In this document: positions 35,495 through 44,104 of the stretch, in pieces
Layout: every line of letters starts with the position of its first letter
How positions within the stretch are numbered: the stretch's first letter is position 1
Assembly: GCA_002683345.1 (NCBI GenBank)
Contig: NYSX01000027.1
Location: forward strand, 1 to 49,476
Origin: Flavobacteriales bacterium
GTDB taxonomy: Bacteria; Bacteroidota; Bacteroidia; Flavobacteriales_D; Sanyastnellaceae
Reading direction: 5' to 3'
Length of the DNA stretch: 49,476 nucleotides
Program-made: the position numbers and the translations under genes
The notes under the pieces: generated by a model
Database searches by the model: none
The model's input: the letters and a program-made list of their open reading frames with translations, nothing else
What the model was told of the DNA's origin: nothing

Positions 35495-36717
35495 GCGTCC
35501 ACCCACGATTGAAGGTGATCGGTCAAAATCCGGGCACGTGCGCGGTGACCGAGATGGTCCAAGGCCCATTGCCGTCCGGCTTTCCCAAGTTCGATGGCGG
35601 TTTCCGGCGATTCAATCAAACGCACCAAGGCCTCGCTCATGGCGGGCGCATCGTCCGCCACCCAGACATGTTTGCCAGGCGTCAAATCCATGCCCTCCAT
35701 GCCCTTGGTGGTGGTGACCACAGGGCGGCCTGCGGCGAGGGCTTCCGCCAGTTTGATGCGCATGCCTGAACCCGCGTGAAGGGGGACCACGACGATGCAT
35801 GGGGAGTTGTATGTGGCTTGGGCATCTTCCACCTCGCCCAGGACATCGATGCCAAGGGATTCGTCGGAGGTCCAATCTTCGGGCATATGTCGGCCCGCAA
35901 GCAACAGCCGGAGTTCCGGCGAGGCTTGGTGAGCCAGCGGCCAAACCTCGTCTTTCAACCACTGCACACCTTGGACGTTGGGCGTCCAGTCCATGGCACC
36001 GAGGTGCAGCACCGCGTTGGGTGGGGTGTTCATCTCAGAGTGAAGGCGGTTCTCCACGTCGAGCCCAAAAGGCAGGGCAATCACCCGTGACGTGTCTGTC
36101 GAATCGGGAAGGTGGTCCCGAAACCACTGCGCGTCATTCGCGGTGATGGCCGCGACGGCATCGACCGCATGCAGAAGCTTGCTCTCTTCTGCGGCGAGCT
36201 TGGATTGAAACAGGTTGAGCAACCATTTCTTGGGGCCAGGCCCCATGCCTTGAGACACGTCTTCCCACAACTTGTGTTCGACGTTGTGCGCCCGCAACAC
36301 GATCTCGGCGTCGCTCAGCCGACGGATGGCAGGGATGTAAGACGTAGTGAACAAGGACTCCAAGAGGATGACATCGTACATGTCCACCCGCAGCGCCTCC
36401 TCGATGGCGCGGTCCATTTCAGGCACGTGAAACCGGCTCAAATGGTAACTCTCTCCCGTGATCACGTGGCTCAAGGCGTCCCGGAGGTTGAGTTCCGTGT
36501 CTGCAAAAATGGCCTCGATGGCGGTGGCTTCGAGGTAGGTGTGGTCGATTTGGTCTTGAAGAAACGGGTGCTTGTGTGTGTGAAGCGTCAGCACCTTCAC
36601 GCGGTGCCCCTCCGCCAGCAACCCGGTGGTCAGGCTGTCCATGGCGATGCAACCTCCATCCACGGCGGGACGGGGCGGCTTGTGACAAATCTGAAGGATG
36701 CGAAGGGGAGCACTCAT
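35491..36717 (-). CDS. GT4-type glycosyltransferase
   Basis: 408 residues, ATG at 36717. GT-B fold with MSAPLRILQICHKPPRPAVD and GGCIAMDSL at the N-terminus, an acceptor-domain LRAHNVEHKLWE, and the donor-binding half with HLGAMDWTPNVQGVQWL, LRLLLAGRHMP and PLHAGSGMRIKLAEALAAGR. It is a distant paralogue of the next gene (compare G-x-MxxxPNV and PL-x-x-G-x-G-x-x-x-K-x-x-EA). The two genes overlap by 4 bp and are 13 bp from an LptF/G-like permease gene, an envelope-glycolipid context. Confidence 0.92.
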   Translation of the reverse strand: MSAPLRILQICHKPPRPAVDGGCIAMDSLTTGLLAEGHRVKVLTLHTHKHPFLQDQIDHTYLEATAIEAIFADTELNLRDALSHVITGESYHLSRFHVPEMDRAIEEALRVDMYDVILLESLFTTSYIPAIRRLSDAEIVLRAHNVEHKLWEDVSQGMGPGPKKWLLNLFQSKLAAEESKLLHAVDAVAAITANDAQWFRDHLPDSTDTSRVIALPFGLDVENRLHSEMNTPPNAVLHLGAMDWTPNVQGVQWLKDEVWPLAHQASPELRLLLAGRHMPEDWTSDESLGIDVLGEVEDAQATYNSPCIVVVPLHAGSGMRIKLAEALAAGRPVVTTTKGMEGMDLTPGKHVWVADDAPAMSEALVRLIESPETAIELGKAGRQWALDHLGHRARARILTDHLQSWVDA

Positions 36718-36730
36718 CTCGGCCGCGAAA

Positions 36731-38116
36731 TTAGGACGAACCCCATCTTGGAATCCACCGACGTTCTTTCGTTGTACTCCACATCAGAAATGCCGCCAAA
36801 GGAAGCAGGGTCATGGTGCTCAGCCACATGCCGGACCAAGGGGAGAGGCTTCCCACTTTGACCAACTGTTCGCCGAGCATGGACAGGGAGTAATAGAGCA
36901 AAAACAAGCACAGGGCCAGCAGGGTGGGAACACCCAAGCCGCCGCGTCCGACCAGCGCGCCGAGGGAACTTCCGACCAGAAACAGGACCATGCACCCCAG
37001 CGCGAGGATGTACTTGCGGTGCCACTCGATGTCATGACGGTGCTGGCGAAGCCGCTTGCCCTCCATGTTCGAGATGGCGTTTTCCAGGCTGCGAATGTGG
37101 TTTCGGGTGGTCTCTTTGGCCTTGTCGAATGCACGGCCGCGGGTCACGGGATTCAGCGAAGCGTGCCAAGGCGTCAACGGCGCCGCTTGAGGAGTCGATC
37201 CCGCATTGGCGAACCATCCTGTGGAGTCGGCCAAGCGTTCCAAGTTGCGCCGGCCATATTGCACCAAATCCGCACGCTCACGGACAATGTTGCCCCTCAA
37301 AGAGTCGCTGTAATGGCTGAGCTCCGCGAGATTCATCCGCTCGTAGGACCGGCGAAACAGGTCTTCGTTGGCCATGGAGAAATCGAGGCTGTGGAGGGGG
37401 ATGCGCAGGGTTTGGGTCCCAAACCGGCTGTGGATGTGTGGATGCACGCGTTCCTTGTTGCGCGACATGGTCTCTTGGTGCTCTTCGTAGCTGACGCCCT
37501 GTTCCAATTCCACCACCAACGCGCCGTCGTCCTGGGTCATTCGTCCATGCGCTGCGTGGACCACGAGGACGCTTCGGCCCTTGGGGTCCCGGTGATCGTG
37601 AATGAGCACGTCGTCGAGGGTGCCGTCCGGATGCTTGGTGCCCACGCGAATGGAAAATCCGTCAATGCCGTTGTAGAAAACACCTTCGCGGATGTTGAGG
37701 GCGGGTTTTTGTTTGGTGACGGAATAGAGCAAGGCACGGAAGCGCATGTTGGCAGCCGGCCAGCCGGTGTTGCTGAACCACAACGCGCCGCTGCAGATGA
37801 GCGTCATGCACAGCACCAAAGGGCGGAGGATGCGGAGGAACGACATGCCTGAGGCCTTCATGGCCGTCAATTCGCTGCGCTCGGCGAGGTTGCCCATGGC
37901 CATGATGGAGGCGACGAGGACGGCGAGCGGGAGCGCGAGATTGACCAAACGCGCGGACGCAAAGACCATCAATTTGAAGACCACCCACAGGTCGAGTCCC
38001 TTTCCGATCAGGTCGTCGGCGTACACCCACAGGAATTGCATGTCCAAGATGAACAGCGCCACGGGCAGGGTGACGGCGAAGGGGCCGAGAAAGGCACGAA
38101 GCATGAGCCGGGACAT
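36731..38116 (-). CDS. LptF/LptG-family lipopolysaccharide export permease
   Basis: 461 residues from the ATG at 38116, chosen because the conserved start (MSRLMLRAFLGPFAVTLPVA) follows and a divergent gap remains. An ATG at 38188 would add 24 residues and overlap the divergent peptidase gene. Three transmembrane segments occur before residue ~140 (including LVNLALPLAVLVASIMAMG). A periplasmic beta-jellyroll follows (~150-330), with REGVFYNGIDGFSIRV. Three more membrane segments lie near the C-terminus (YILALGCMVLFLVGSSLGAL). This is the YjgP/YjgQ layout. With LptB it drives LPS from the inner to the outer membrane. LptF versus LptG cannot be decided here. Confidence 0.92.
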   Translation of the reverse strand: MSRLMLRAFLGPFAVTLPVALFILDMQFLWVYADDLIGKGLDLWVVFKLMVFASARLVNLALPLAVLVASIMAMGNLAERSELTAMKASGMSFLRILRPLVLCMTLICSGALWFSNTGWPAANMRFRALLYSVTKQKPALNIREGVFYNGIDGFSIRVGTKHPDGTLDDVLIHDHRDPKGRSVLVVHAAHGRMTQDDGALVVELEQGVSYEEHQETMSRNKERVHPHIHSRFGTQTLRIPLHSLDFSMANEDLFRRSYERMNLAELSHYSDSLRGNIVRERADLVQYGRRNLERLADSTGWFANAGSTPQAAPLTPWHASLNPVTRGRAFDKAKETTRNHIRSLENAISNMEGKRLRQHRHDIEWHRKYILALGCMVLFLVGSSLGALVGRGGLGVPTLLALCLFLLYYSLSMLGEQLVKVGSLSPWSGMWLSTMTLLPLAAFLMWSTTKERRWIPRWGSS

Positions 38117-38177
38117 CCGCACGTCGCGAAGATACTCGTCGGAAGTCGTGTACCTTGGCCGGAAAATCACCGAATCC

Positions 38178-40259
38178 ATGCGTTTCATACGAATTCAATG
38201 TTGGAGCCTGGCCGCCACCATGGCCACAGGAATGCTCCTTTCAAGTTGTTCCATGCCCACGCCAGAGGGAGGCGACTTTGCGCCGGCACCCGAGATGGAG
38301 TCCAAGGCGAGTGCCCCTGATGACAACGGGTTTGTGTGGAAGACGGAGCAATTCGCGGACCTGAAGATTGTCCGCTACCAAATCCCTGGCTGGGAAAAAT
38401 TGAGCGCCAAGCAGCAAGCGTTGGTGTACTGTTTGAACATGGCGGGCCTCAGCGGTCGCGACATCATGTACGACCAAAACAACCGCTACAACCTCCGCAT
38501 CCGTCGCCTCCTCGAGGACATTTACGTGAACTACGAAGGCGACCGCAACACGGTGGGGTGGCAGGCGTTTGAGGTGTACCTCAAGCGCATTTGGTTCTCC
38601 AATGGCATCCACCACCACTACGCCAACACCAAGCACCAGCCTGGATTCAGCGAAGCCTACATGGACCACTTGTTGGCCGAGACCGGCAACAGCTTGGATG
38701 CTGAATTGCGCGGCGTCATGTTTGACCCTGCTTTGGAATCCAAGAAGGTGGAGCAGGATGGATCCAAAGGGCTCGTGGAGAGTTCAGCGGTGAACTTCTA
38801 CGCGCCCGACGTCTCGACCGAGGAGGCCAAGGCCTACTTCGAATCCATTGTGGACCGGGGTGACCGGAGTCCTGTGGAATACGGCTTGAACAGCCGTTTG
38901 GAAAAGGACGCGGAAGGCAAGGTGTTCGAGAACGTCTACAAGCTTGACGGCTTGTACGGCGAGAGCATCGCAGAGATCATCAAGTGGTTGAACGAGGCGA
39001 TTGAATACGCAGAGAACGCCAAGCAAGCGGCAGCGCTTCGCAACCTCGTGGCCTACTACGAGACAGGCGACCTCGCAAAGTGGAGCCTCTACAACATCAA
39101 CTGGGTGCAGGACACCGAAGGCGATGTGGACTACATCAACGGGTTTGTGGAGGTTTACAACGACCCGCTCGGTTACACCGGCAGCTATGAGACGATCGTG
39201 GAGATCAAGGACTTTGACGCCAGCGCGCGCATGTCCACGCTCATGAACAGCGCGCAGTGGTTTGAGGACCACATGCCGTTCATGGACGCGCACAAGAAGT
39301 CCGAAGTGGTGGGCATCACCTACAACGTTGTCAACGTGGCCGGTGAAGCGGGCGATGCGTCGCCAAGTACGCCCATTGGGGTGAACCTGCCCAACAGCAA
39401 CTGGATCCGTCAGGTGCACGGCTCCAAGTCCGTGTCGCTCGGCAACATTGTGAACGCATACGACAAGGCAGCAGGGGGCGGCATGCTTGAGGAGTTTGTG
39501 CACGACGATGCGGAATTGATGCGTGTCAAGGCGCACAGCGAACTCGCAGGCAAACTGCACACCGCCATGCACGAAGTCATTGGTCACGCCTCCGGACAGC
39601 TCGAACCCGGGGTTGGGACGCCCAAGGAGACCATCGCTGAGTACAGCTCGACCCTCGAGGAAGGGCGCGCCGACTTGGTGGCGTTGTACTTCTTGCTCGA
39701 CGAGAAGATGGTCGAACTTGGCTTGATGAAGACCCTCGATGTGGGTCGCGCCGAATACGACAGCTACTTGCGCAACGGCATGCTGACGCAGCTCCAGCGT
39801 TTGGAGTTGGGCGCGGACATCGAAGAAGCGCACATGCGCAACCGCGCGTGGGTCAGCAACTGGTGCTTCGAAAAGGGCCAGCCTGAAGGCGTGGTCGAAA
39901 AGGTGGTGCGCGACGGCAAAACCTACATCGACATCAAGGACTACGAGCGCTTGCGCGAGTTGTTTGGAGAGTTGCTTCGCGAGGTGCAGCGCATCAAGTC
40001 CCAAGGCGACTACGATGCCGCCAAGGCACTCGTGGAAGGCTACGGTGTGAAGGTGAACCAAGAGGAGCACAAGGAAATCCTCGACCGCGTGGCGGTCTTG
40101 GGTGTCGCTCCTTACGGCGGCTTCATCAACCCCGAGATGAATGCCACGCGCGATGCGGACGGCAACATCACTTCTGTGGAGGTGACCTACCCCGACAACT
40201 TCACGGGCCAAATGCTTCGCTACAGCGAGCAATTCAGCTTTTTGCCCGATGTGAACTGA
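38178..40259 (+). CDS. Dipeptidyl-peptidase III (M49)-like lipoprotein
   Basis: 693 residues from the ATG at 38178; the open frame extends upstream but only this start gives a signal. Lipobox GMLLSSC, lipid Cys24. Zinc peptidase motif HEVIGH at 465-470, with the partner EEGRAD motif at 494-499 supplying the third ligand, as in M49 enzymes. Vertebrate DPP III has one extra residue (HELLGH is also used by bacterial members). Family activity: removal of dipeptides from peptide N-termini. Most characterised DPP III enzymes are cytosolic, so the lipoprotein signal places this one in the envelope, where it may process peptides for uptake (inference). A strong terminator follows. Confidence 0.92.
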   Translation: MRFIRIQCWSLAATMATGMLLSSCSMPTPEGGDFAPAPEMESKASAPDDNGFVWKTEQFADLKIVRYQIPGWEKLSAKQQALVYCLNMAGLSGRDIMYDQNNRYNLRIRRLLEDIYVNYEGDRNTVGWQAFEVYLKRIWFSNGIHHHYANTKHQPGFSEAYMDHLLAETGNSLDAELRGVMFDPALESKKVEQDGSKGLVESSAVNFYAPDVSTEEAKAYFESIVDRGDRSPVEYGLNSRLEKDAEGKVFENVYKLDGLYGESIAEIIKWLNEAIEYAENAKQAAALRNLVAYYETGDLAKWSLYNINWVQDTEGDVDYINGFVEVYNDPLGYTGSYETIVEIKDFDASARMSTLMNSAQWFEDHMPFMDAHKKSEVVGITYNVVNVAGEAGDASPSTPIGVNLPNSNWIRQVHGSKSVSLGNIVNAYDKAAGGGMLEEFVHDDAELMRVKAHSELAGKLHTAMHEVIGHASGQLEPGVGTPKETIAEYSSTLEEGRADLVALYFLLDEKMVELGLMKTLDVGRAEYDSYLRNGMLTQLQRLELGADIEEAHMRNRAWVSNWCFEKGQPEGVVEKVVRDGKTYIDIKDYERLRELFGELLREVQRIKSQGDYDAAKALVEGYGVKVNQEEHKEILDRVAVLGVAPYGGFINPEMNATRDADGNITSVEVTYPDNFTGQMLRYSEQFSFLPDVN

Positions 40260-40299
40260 GGAAAGGCTGCCGCGAGTCATTCGCACCCACCATGAAGTC

Positions 40300-40335
40300 A
40301 AGGGCCCCGTCGTGCAACATCACGACGGGGCCCTT
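40300..40335 (+). terminator. Rho-independent terminator after the M49 peptidase gene
   Basis: A 15-bp perfect stem (40300-40314 with 40321-40335), very GC-rich, closes on a 6-base loop (CAACAT) and runs into TGTTGTTCCTTT. It begins 41 bases after the stop at 40259 and separates it from the next gene at 40370. Confidence 0.9.
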
Positions 40336-40369
40336 TGTTGTTCCTTTGCACTCCTGAAAATTCACCTCC

Positions 40370-41809
40370 ATGATTCGAATGTCTCTCCTCGCATGTGCCT
40401 TGGTTGCAGCCACGTCCATGCACGCCCAAACCCCTTGTGTCGATGGTTTTGCCGGCGATTACCCATGTGAGGGTTTGGATTTGTTGTCGGTACGTTCGCT
40501 TGAAGAATTGGGGGGAGGCGCCAACGGCAACGATTGCTGGGGATGGGTCGACCCGGAGTCGGACCGAGAGTTTGTGCTCTACGGACGATCCAACGGCTTG
40601 TCTGTGGTGGAGGTCACGGACCCTGTGAATCCGGTGTTTGTGGCACGCGTCCCGACAGCGACGGTACAAAGCTTGTGGCGGGATGTCAAGGTGCACGACA
40701 ACCACGCATTCATCGTGAGTGAGGCGGCAGGTCACGGCATGCAGGTGGTGGACTTGACAGAGGTGCTCGACGTGGAATTGGCTCCCGCGACCTTGACGCC
40801 CGTGGCGGTGTACTTGGGCTTTGGGAATGCCCACAACATTGTCATGAATGAAGCTTCAGGTCATGCCTATGGGGTGGGGACCAACACCGCCGGTGGGGGG
40901 CTGCACGCTGTGGACGTGAATGATCCCACGTCACCCATGGTGGCAGGCACCTATGACGGTGCGTACACCCACGACGCGCAGGTTGTCATGTACGAAGGTC
41001 CAGACGCGGATCACGCGGGACAAGAAATCGCGTTTTGTTTCAACGGCAGCGCCGGCGTGGCCATTGTCGATGTGACGGACAAAACGGACATGCAACTCGT
41101 CTCATCTTTCAACTACACGCAATCGGCGTACACCCACCAGGGGTGGCTGAACGAGGACCAAACCATGGTCTACTTCAACGATGAATTGGACGAGCAGGGA
41201 TTTGGCAACGGCACCAGGACGTACATCGCGGACGTCAGCGACCTGGACAACCCTGTGGTGTTGGGCTTTTATGAAGCGGACAACACGTCCGTCGACCACA
41301 ACCTCTACCTCCGAGGAAACAAGGTGTATGCGTCCAATTACATGAGTGGGCTGCGGGTCTCCACGATTTTGCCCAACGGCAACCTCGAACCGTATGCGCA
41401 CTTCGATGTGCGTCCCGACTCGGACACCACGTCGTTCTATGGCACGTGGAGCAACTATCCCTACTTCCCCAGTGGCAACATCGCCATCTCTTGCCGAGGG
41501 GTGGGGTTGTTCATGGTGTCGGACCCCAACTTTGTGCCGACCGCGGTGTCGGAGTCGCTTCCTGCGGGGGAGACCTTGGATGTGTATCCCAACCCTGCAC
41601 GTGGCGCGGTAACCTTGTCAGGCATGGGTTCGGCGGAGCGCATGCGGCTGTTGAATTTGGTCGGCAAGGAAGTGCGCCCTTGGCAACGCGTCCCTGGTTT
41701 GCAAGGACTGAATGTCGATGTGTCCGACCTCGGCGAAGGCATCTACTTCATTCAAGCGGAGACCGGGACAGGGGTGCTGCGCACCACGCGCTTGGTCGTC
41801 CAGAAGTAA
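40370..41809 (+). CDS. Choice-of-anchor-B family protein with T9SS sorting domain
   Basis: 479 residues. Signal peptide MIRMSLLACALVAATSMHAQ. The large middle (residues ~35-390) consists of repeated beta-propeller-like blades: WGWVDPESDREFVLYGRSNG, LSVVEVTDPVNPVFVARV, GLHAVDVNDPTSPMVAGTY and YIADVSDLDNPVVLGFYE. The V-x-D-x-P-x-x-P pattern belongs to the LVIVD-like repeats typical of choice-of-anchor-B proteins. The C-terminal ~85 residues are a type IX sorting domain (LDVYPNPARGAVTLSG, LRLLNLVGKEV-like, LGEGIYFIQ and final RLVVQK). Exported across the outer membrane and probably attached to the surface. The biochemical role is unknown. Confidence 0.92.
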   Translation: MIRMSLLACALVAATSMHAQTPCVDGFAGDYPCEGLDLLSVRSLEELGGGANGNDCWGWVDPESDREFVLYGRSNGLSVVEVTDPVNPVFVARVPTATVQSLWRDVKVHDNHAFIVSEAAGHGMQVVDLTEVLDVELAPATLTPVAVYLGFGNAHNIVMNEASGHAYGVGTNTAGGGLHAVDVNDPTSPMVAGTYDGAYTHDAQVVMYEGPDADHAGQEIAFCFNGSAGVAIVDVTDKTDMQLVSSFNYTQSAYTHQGWLNEDQTMVYFNDELDEQGFGNGTRTYIADVSDLDNPVVLGFYEADNTSVDHNLYLRGNKVYASNYMSGLRVSTILPNGNLEPYAHFDVRPDSDTTSFYGTWSNYPYFPSGNIAISCRGVGLFMVSDPNFVPTAVSESLPAGETLDVYPNPARGAVTLSGMGSAERMRLLNLVGKEVRPWQRVPGLQGLNVDVSDLGEGIYFIQAETGTGVLRTTRLVVQK

Positions 41810-41839
41810 GGTTTCAAGCCTTAAGGGAGTGGAACGCGC

Positions 41840-42667
41840 TCAGCCCCGGGCGTTCATCAACTCGTGCATGATTTCCCGGCAGTCGTTGGGGTGCAAAGCG
41901 CGACGCAATTCGCCTTCGTGGGCGAGGCTGATGGTGCCGGTTTCCTCACTCACAATCCAAATCAACGCGTCGGTGACCTCAGACAATCCGAGCGCAGCCC
42001 GGTGACGCATGCCCAATTCGACGGGGAGGTGGTTGCTTTGGCTCACAGGGAGCACACAGCGAACGCCGCGAATGCGGCCCACGGCGATGTAAAGGCCGCC
42101 GTCGTGCATGCTGCATTCCTTGTGGAAAATGGCCTCGATGAGCGGTGCATAAATGTCCGCAACAAGCTTGGTCGAGCTCTGGATGTGGTGGGTGAGGTCA
42201 GATTGACGCTGCACAATGATCAAAGCGCCTTCTTTCCGCGAAGCGAGTCGCTCCAAAGCCCGCACGATCTCCTCGACGGGAAACGCGGAACGGGCTTCTT
42301 GCGTCTTTTGGGGCAAGAAGCGAATCAGCCACTCGGGCGGTTCCTTGAACGAGGCCCGATCCCCGATGGAAAACAGGAATTGCCTCAGTTCTTGCTGGAA
42401 CACGATGATGATGGCCAAAATCCCCACGGCAATGAATTGACCGAGGATTTCGCTCATGAAGTTCATGCCCACCAGGGTCACCACCTGCCAGATGATGTAG
42501 ATGGCAAGCAGGCCCAAGAAAACAGGGATGGCTGAGGTGCCCTTGGTCAGGCGGTAAAGCCAATAGACAATCAGCGCGACCAACACGAGGTCCAGCGCCT
42601 GCACGCCCATCTTCACAAAGGGGGCGATGGCTTCCCACAGCTCGAATGCCAGCAATCCAAAGGTCAT
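41840..42667 (-). CDS. cdaA: Diadenylate cyclase CdaA (c-di-AMP synthase)
   Basis: 275 residues from the ATG at 42667, whose first bases overlap the folP stop (ATGA). Longer upstream frames are the folP gene in another frame. Three N-terminal transmembrane segments (DLVLVALIVYWLYRL, IPVFLGLLAIYIIWQVVTLV, FIAVGILAIIIVFQ), then the DisA_N cyclase domain. The RHR motif is at 221-223 (GMRHRAALGLSEVTDA). The usual DGA motif reads DGG at 189-191 (MHDGGLYIAVGRIRGVRC). The membrane-plus-DAC layout and length are those of CdaA. Product: the second messenger c-di-AMP, which commonly controls potassium and osmotic balance. Pairing with folP is common in Bacteroidota. Confidence 0.93.
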   Translation of the reverse strand: MTFGLLAFELWEAIAPFVKMGVQALDLVLVALIVYWLYRLTKGTSAIPVFLGLLAIYIIWQVVTLVGMNFMSEILGQFIAVGILAIIIVFQQELRQFLFSIGDRASFKEPPEWLIRFLPQKTQEARSAFPVEEIVRALERLASRKEGALIIVQRQSDLTHHIQSSTKLVADIYAPLIEAIFHKECSMHDGGLYIAVGRIRGVRCVLPVSQSNHLPVELGMRHRAALGLSEVTDALIWIVSEETGTISLAHEGELRRALHPNDCREIMHELMNARG

Positions 42668-43521
42668 GGGTGCGAAGTTCGGGATTCTCTCAATGCTTTG
42701 TGAAGCTTGACCACTTCCGCGGCTTCCGCCACGTCGTGGACGCGCAGGATGTGGGCGCCTCGGTCGACCGCCCAGGCGTGAAGGGTGGTGCTGCCGTTGA
42801 GCGCGTCTGCGCTCTGGACATCGAGAACTTTTTGAATCATGGACTTTCGACTGACGCCCACCAGCACGGGGCATTGCAGCGCATGGAATTCCGGGAGGGC
42901 GTCCAGCAGGGCGTAGTTGTGCGCGACCGTCTTGCCAAACCCAAAGCCCACATCGGCAATCACATCTGTGACGCCTGCGTCGTAGGCGCGGAAGAGCTTG
43001 GTTTGAAGATTCTGGTACACGTCGCTGACCACGTCGGTGTAGGTCGGGTTGGCCTGCATGGTGGCGGGGGAGCCCTGCATGTGCATCATGACGTAAGGCG
43101 CGCGGGCGTCCGCCACAACCTTCCACATCTCGGGGTCGGCGTCGCCGCCCGAGACGTCGTTGATCAGGTCGGCGCCGGCATCCAGCGCCCGGCGGGCCAC
43201 CGAAGCGTGAAAGGTGTCGATGCTCAGCAAGGCATCGGGGTGGGCATTTCGGAGGGCGATGAGGACGGGGGAGAGGCGCGTCCATTCCTCGTCCGCGCCG
43301 ACCTGTTCGGCGCCGGGCCGGGTCGACTGGGCCCCGAGGTCCAGCACATCGGCCCCTTCGCGCAGCATCCGTTCGGCCTGGGCGACGGCGCGCCCTGTGT
43401 CGTTCCACGCCCCGCCGTCGTGAAACGAATCGGGGGTGAGGTTTAGGATGCCCATCACCCAAGTTTGGTGAAAACTCCTCAAGGAACCGCGGACAGAAAT
43501 CGAAGGGGACAAGACCTGCAT
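42664..43521 (-). CDS. folP: Dihydropteroate synthase
   Basis: 285 residues from the ATG at 43521. TIM-barrel enzyme joining p-aminobenzoate to the pterin pyrophosphate in folate synthesis (cytoplasm). Signatures: VMGILNLTPDSFHDGG, GADVLDLGAQSTRPGAE, LLSIDTFHASVARRALDAGA, INDVSGG, GFGFGKTVAHN, LVGVSRKSMI and HILRVHDVAEA. All pterin-pocket and phosphate-site motifs are present and length is normal. Translationally coupled to cdaA. Divergent from the DUF1599 gene with only 21 bp between starts, so the two promoters must overlap the coding regions. Confidence 0.96.
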   Translation of the reverse strand: MQVLSPSISVRGSLRSFHQTWVMGILNLTPDSFHDGGAWNDTGRAVAQAERMLREGADVLDLGAQSTRPGAEQVGADEEWTRLSPVLIALRNAHPDALLSIDTFHASVARRALDAGADLINDVSGGDADPEMWKVVADARAPYVMMHMQGSPATMQANPTYTDVVSDVYQNLQTKLFRAYDAGVTDVIADVGFGFGKTVAHNYALLDALPEFHALQCPVLVGVSRKSMIQKVLDVQSADALNGSTTLHAWAVDRGAHILRVHDVAEAAEVVKLHKALRESRTSHP

Positions 43522-43542
43522 TGTAACTTGCCGCAAGTTAGC

Positions 43543-44088
43543 ATGGACACCCTCGCCCAATACGACGCTTGCCTCGCAACTTGTGAGGATTTGTTCAAGC
43601 GAAAGACCCAGGATTACGGGACGGCGTGGCGCATTTTGCGTCCTTCGTCGCTCACAGACCAAATCTTCATCAAGGCCAACAGGATCCGCACCATCCAGCA
43701 GGTGGGAGAGTCGAAGGTGGACGAAGGGGTGGAGTCGGAATTCATCGGCATTGTGAACTACTGCTTCATGGCCATGGTGCAGTGCCGCTTGCCGGAAGAC
43801 GCCCCCACGGAGCTGGCCGTGGCTGAGGCCAACCGGTTGTACGATGCGTCCAAAGACGAGACCCGGGCGCTCATGCAAAAGAAGAACCACGACTACGGCG
43901 AGGCGTGGCGCGACATGCGCATTTCGTCCCTCACGGACCTCATCTTGATGAAGGTGCTGCGGGTCAAGCAAATCGAAAACAACGACGGGAAGACCGTCGC
44001 GAGTGAGGGGGTGGAGGCCAACTACATGGACATGGCAAATTACGCACTCTTCGCATTGATTTTGAGTTCAGAACAAGGTTCGAATTAA
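43543..44088 (+). CDS. DUF1599 protein with two tandem domain copies
   Basis: 181 residues from the ATG at 43543. Two ~60-residue copies are evident. Copy one runs KRKTQDYGTAWRILRPSSLT and DQIFIKANRIRTIQQ, with DEGVESEFIGIVNYCFMAM. Copy two runs QKKNHDYGEAWRDMRISSLT and DLILMKVLRVKQIEN, with SEGVEANYMDMANYALFAL. The KxxDYGxAWR element and a following E-x3-D/N pattern define DUF1599, a helical family resembling nucleotide-associated MazG-like proteins; its biochemical role is not established. Placed between folP and the BT_3928-like gene, an order I recall from other Bacteroidota. Confidence 0.9.
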   Translation: MDTLAQYDACLATCEDLFKRKTQDYGTAWRILRPSSLTDQIFIKANRIRTIQQVGESKVDEGVESEFIGIVNYCFMAMVQCRLPEDAPTELAVAEANRLYDASKDETRALMQKKNHDYGEAWRDMRISSLTDLILMKVLRVKQIENNDGKTVASEGVEANYMDMANYALFALILSSEQGSN

Positions 44089-44104
44089 ACCAAAGATTGA
44101 GAAT

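Noticed and set aside
38784-40301. A 505-codon minus-strand open frame
   Set aside because: Antisense to the M49 peptidase gene and running into its terminator; composition is a shadow of the coding frame.
41807-41823. TAAGG/CCTTA inverted repeat between the T9SS gene and cdaA as a bidirectional terminator
   Set aside because: The stem is only 5 bp and AT-containing, with no T run on either side.
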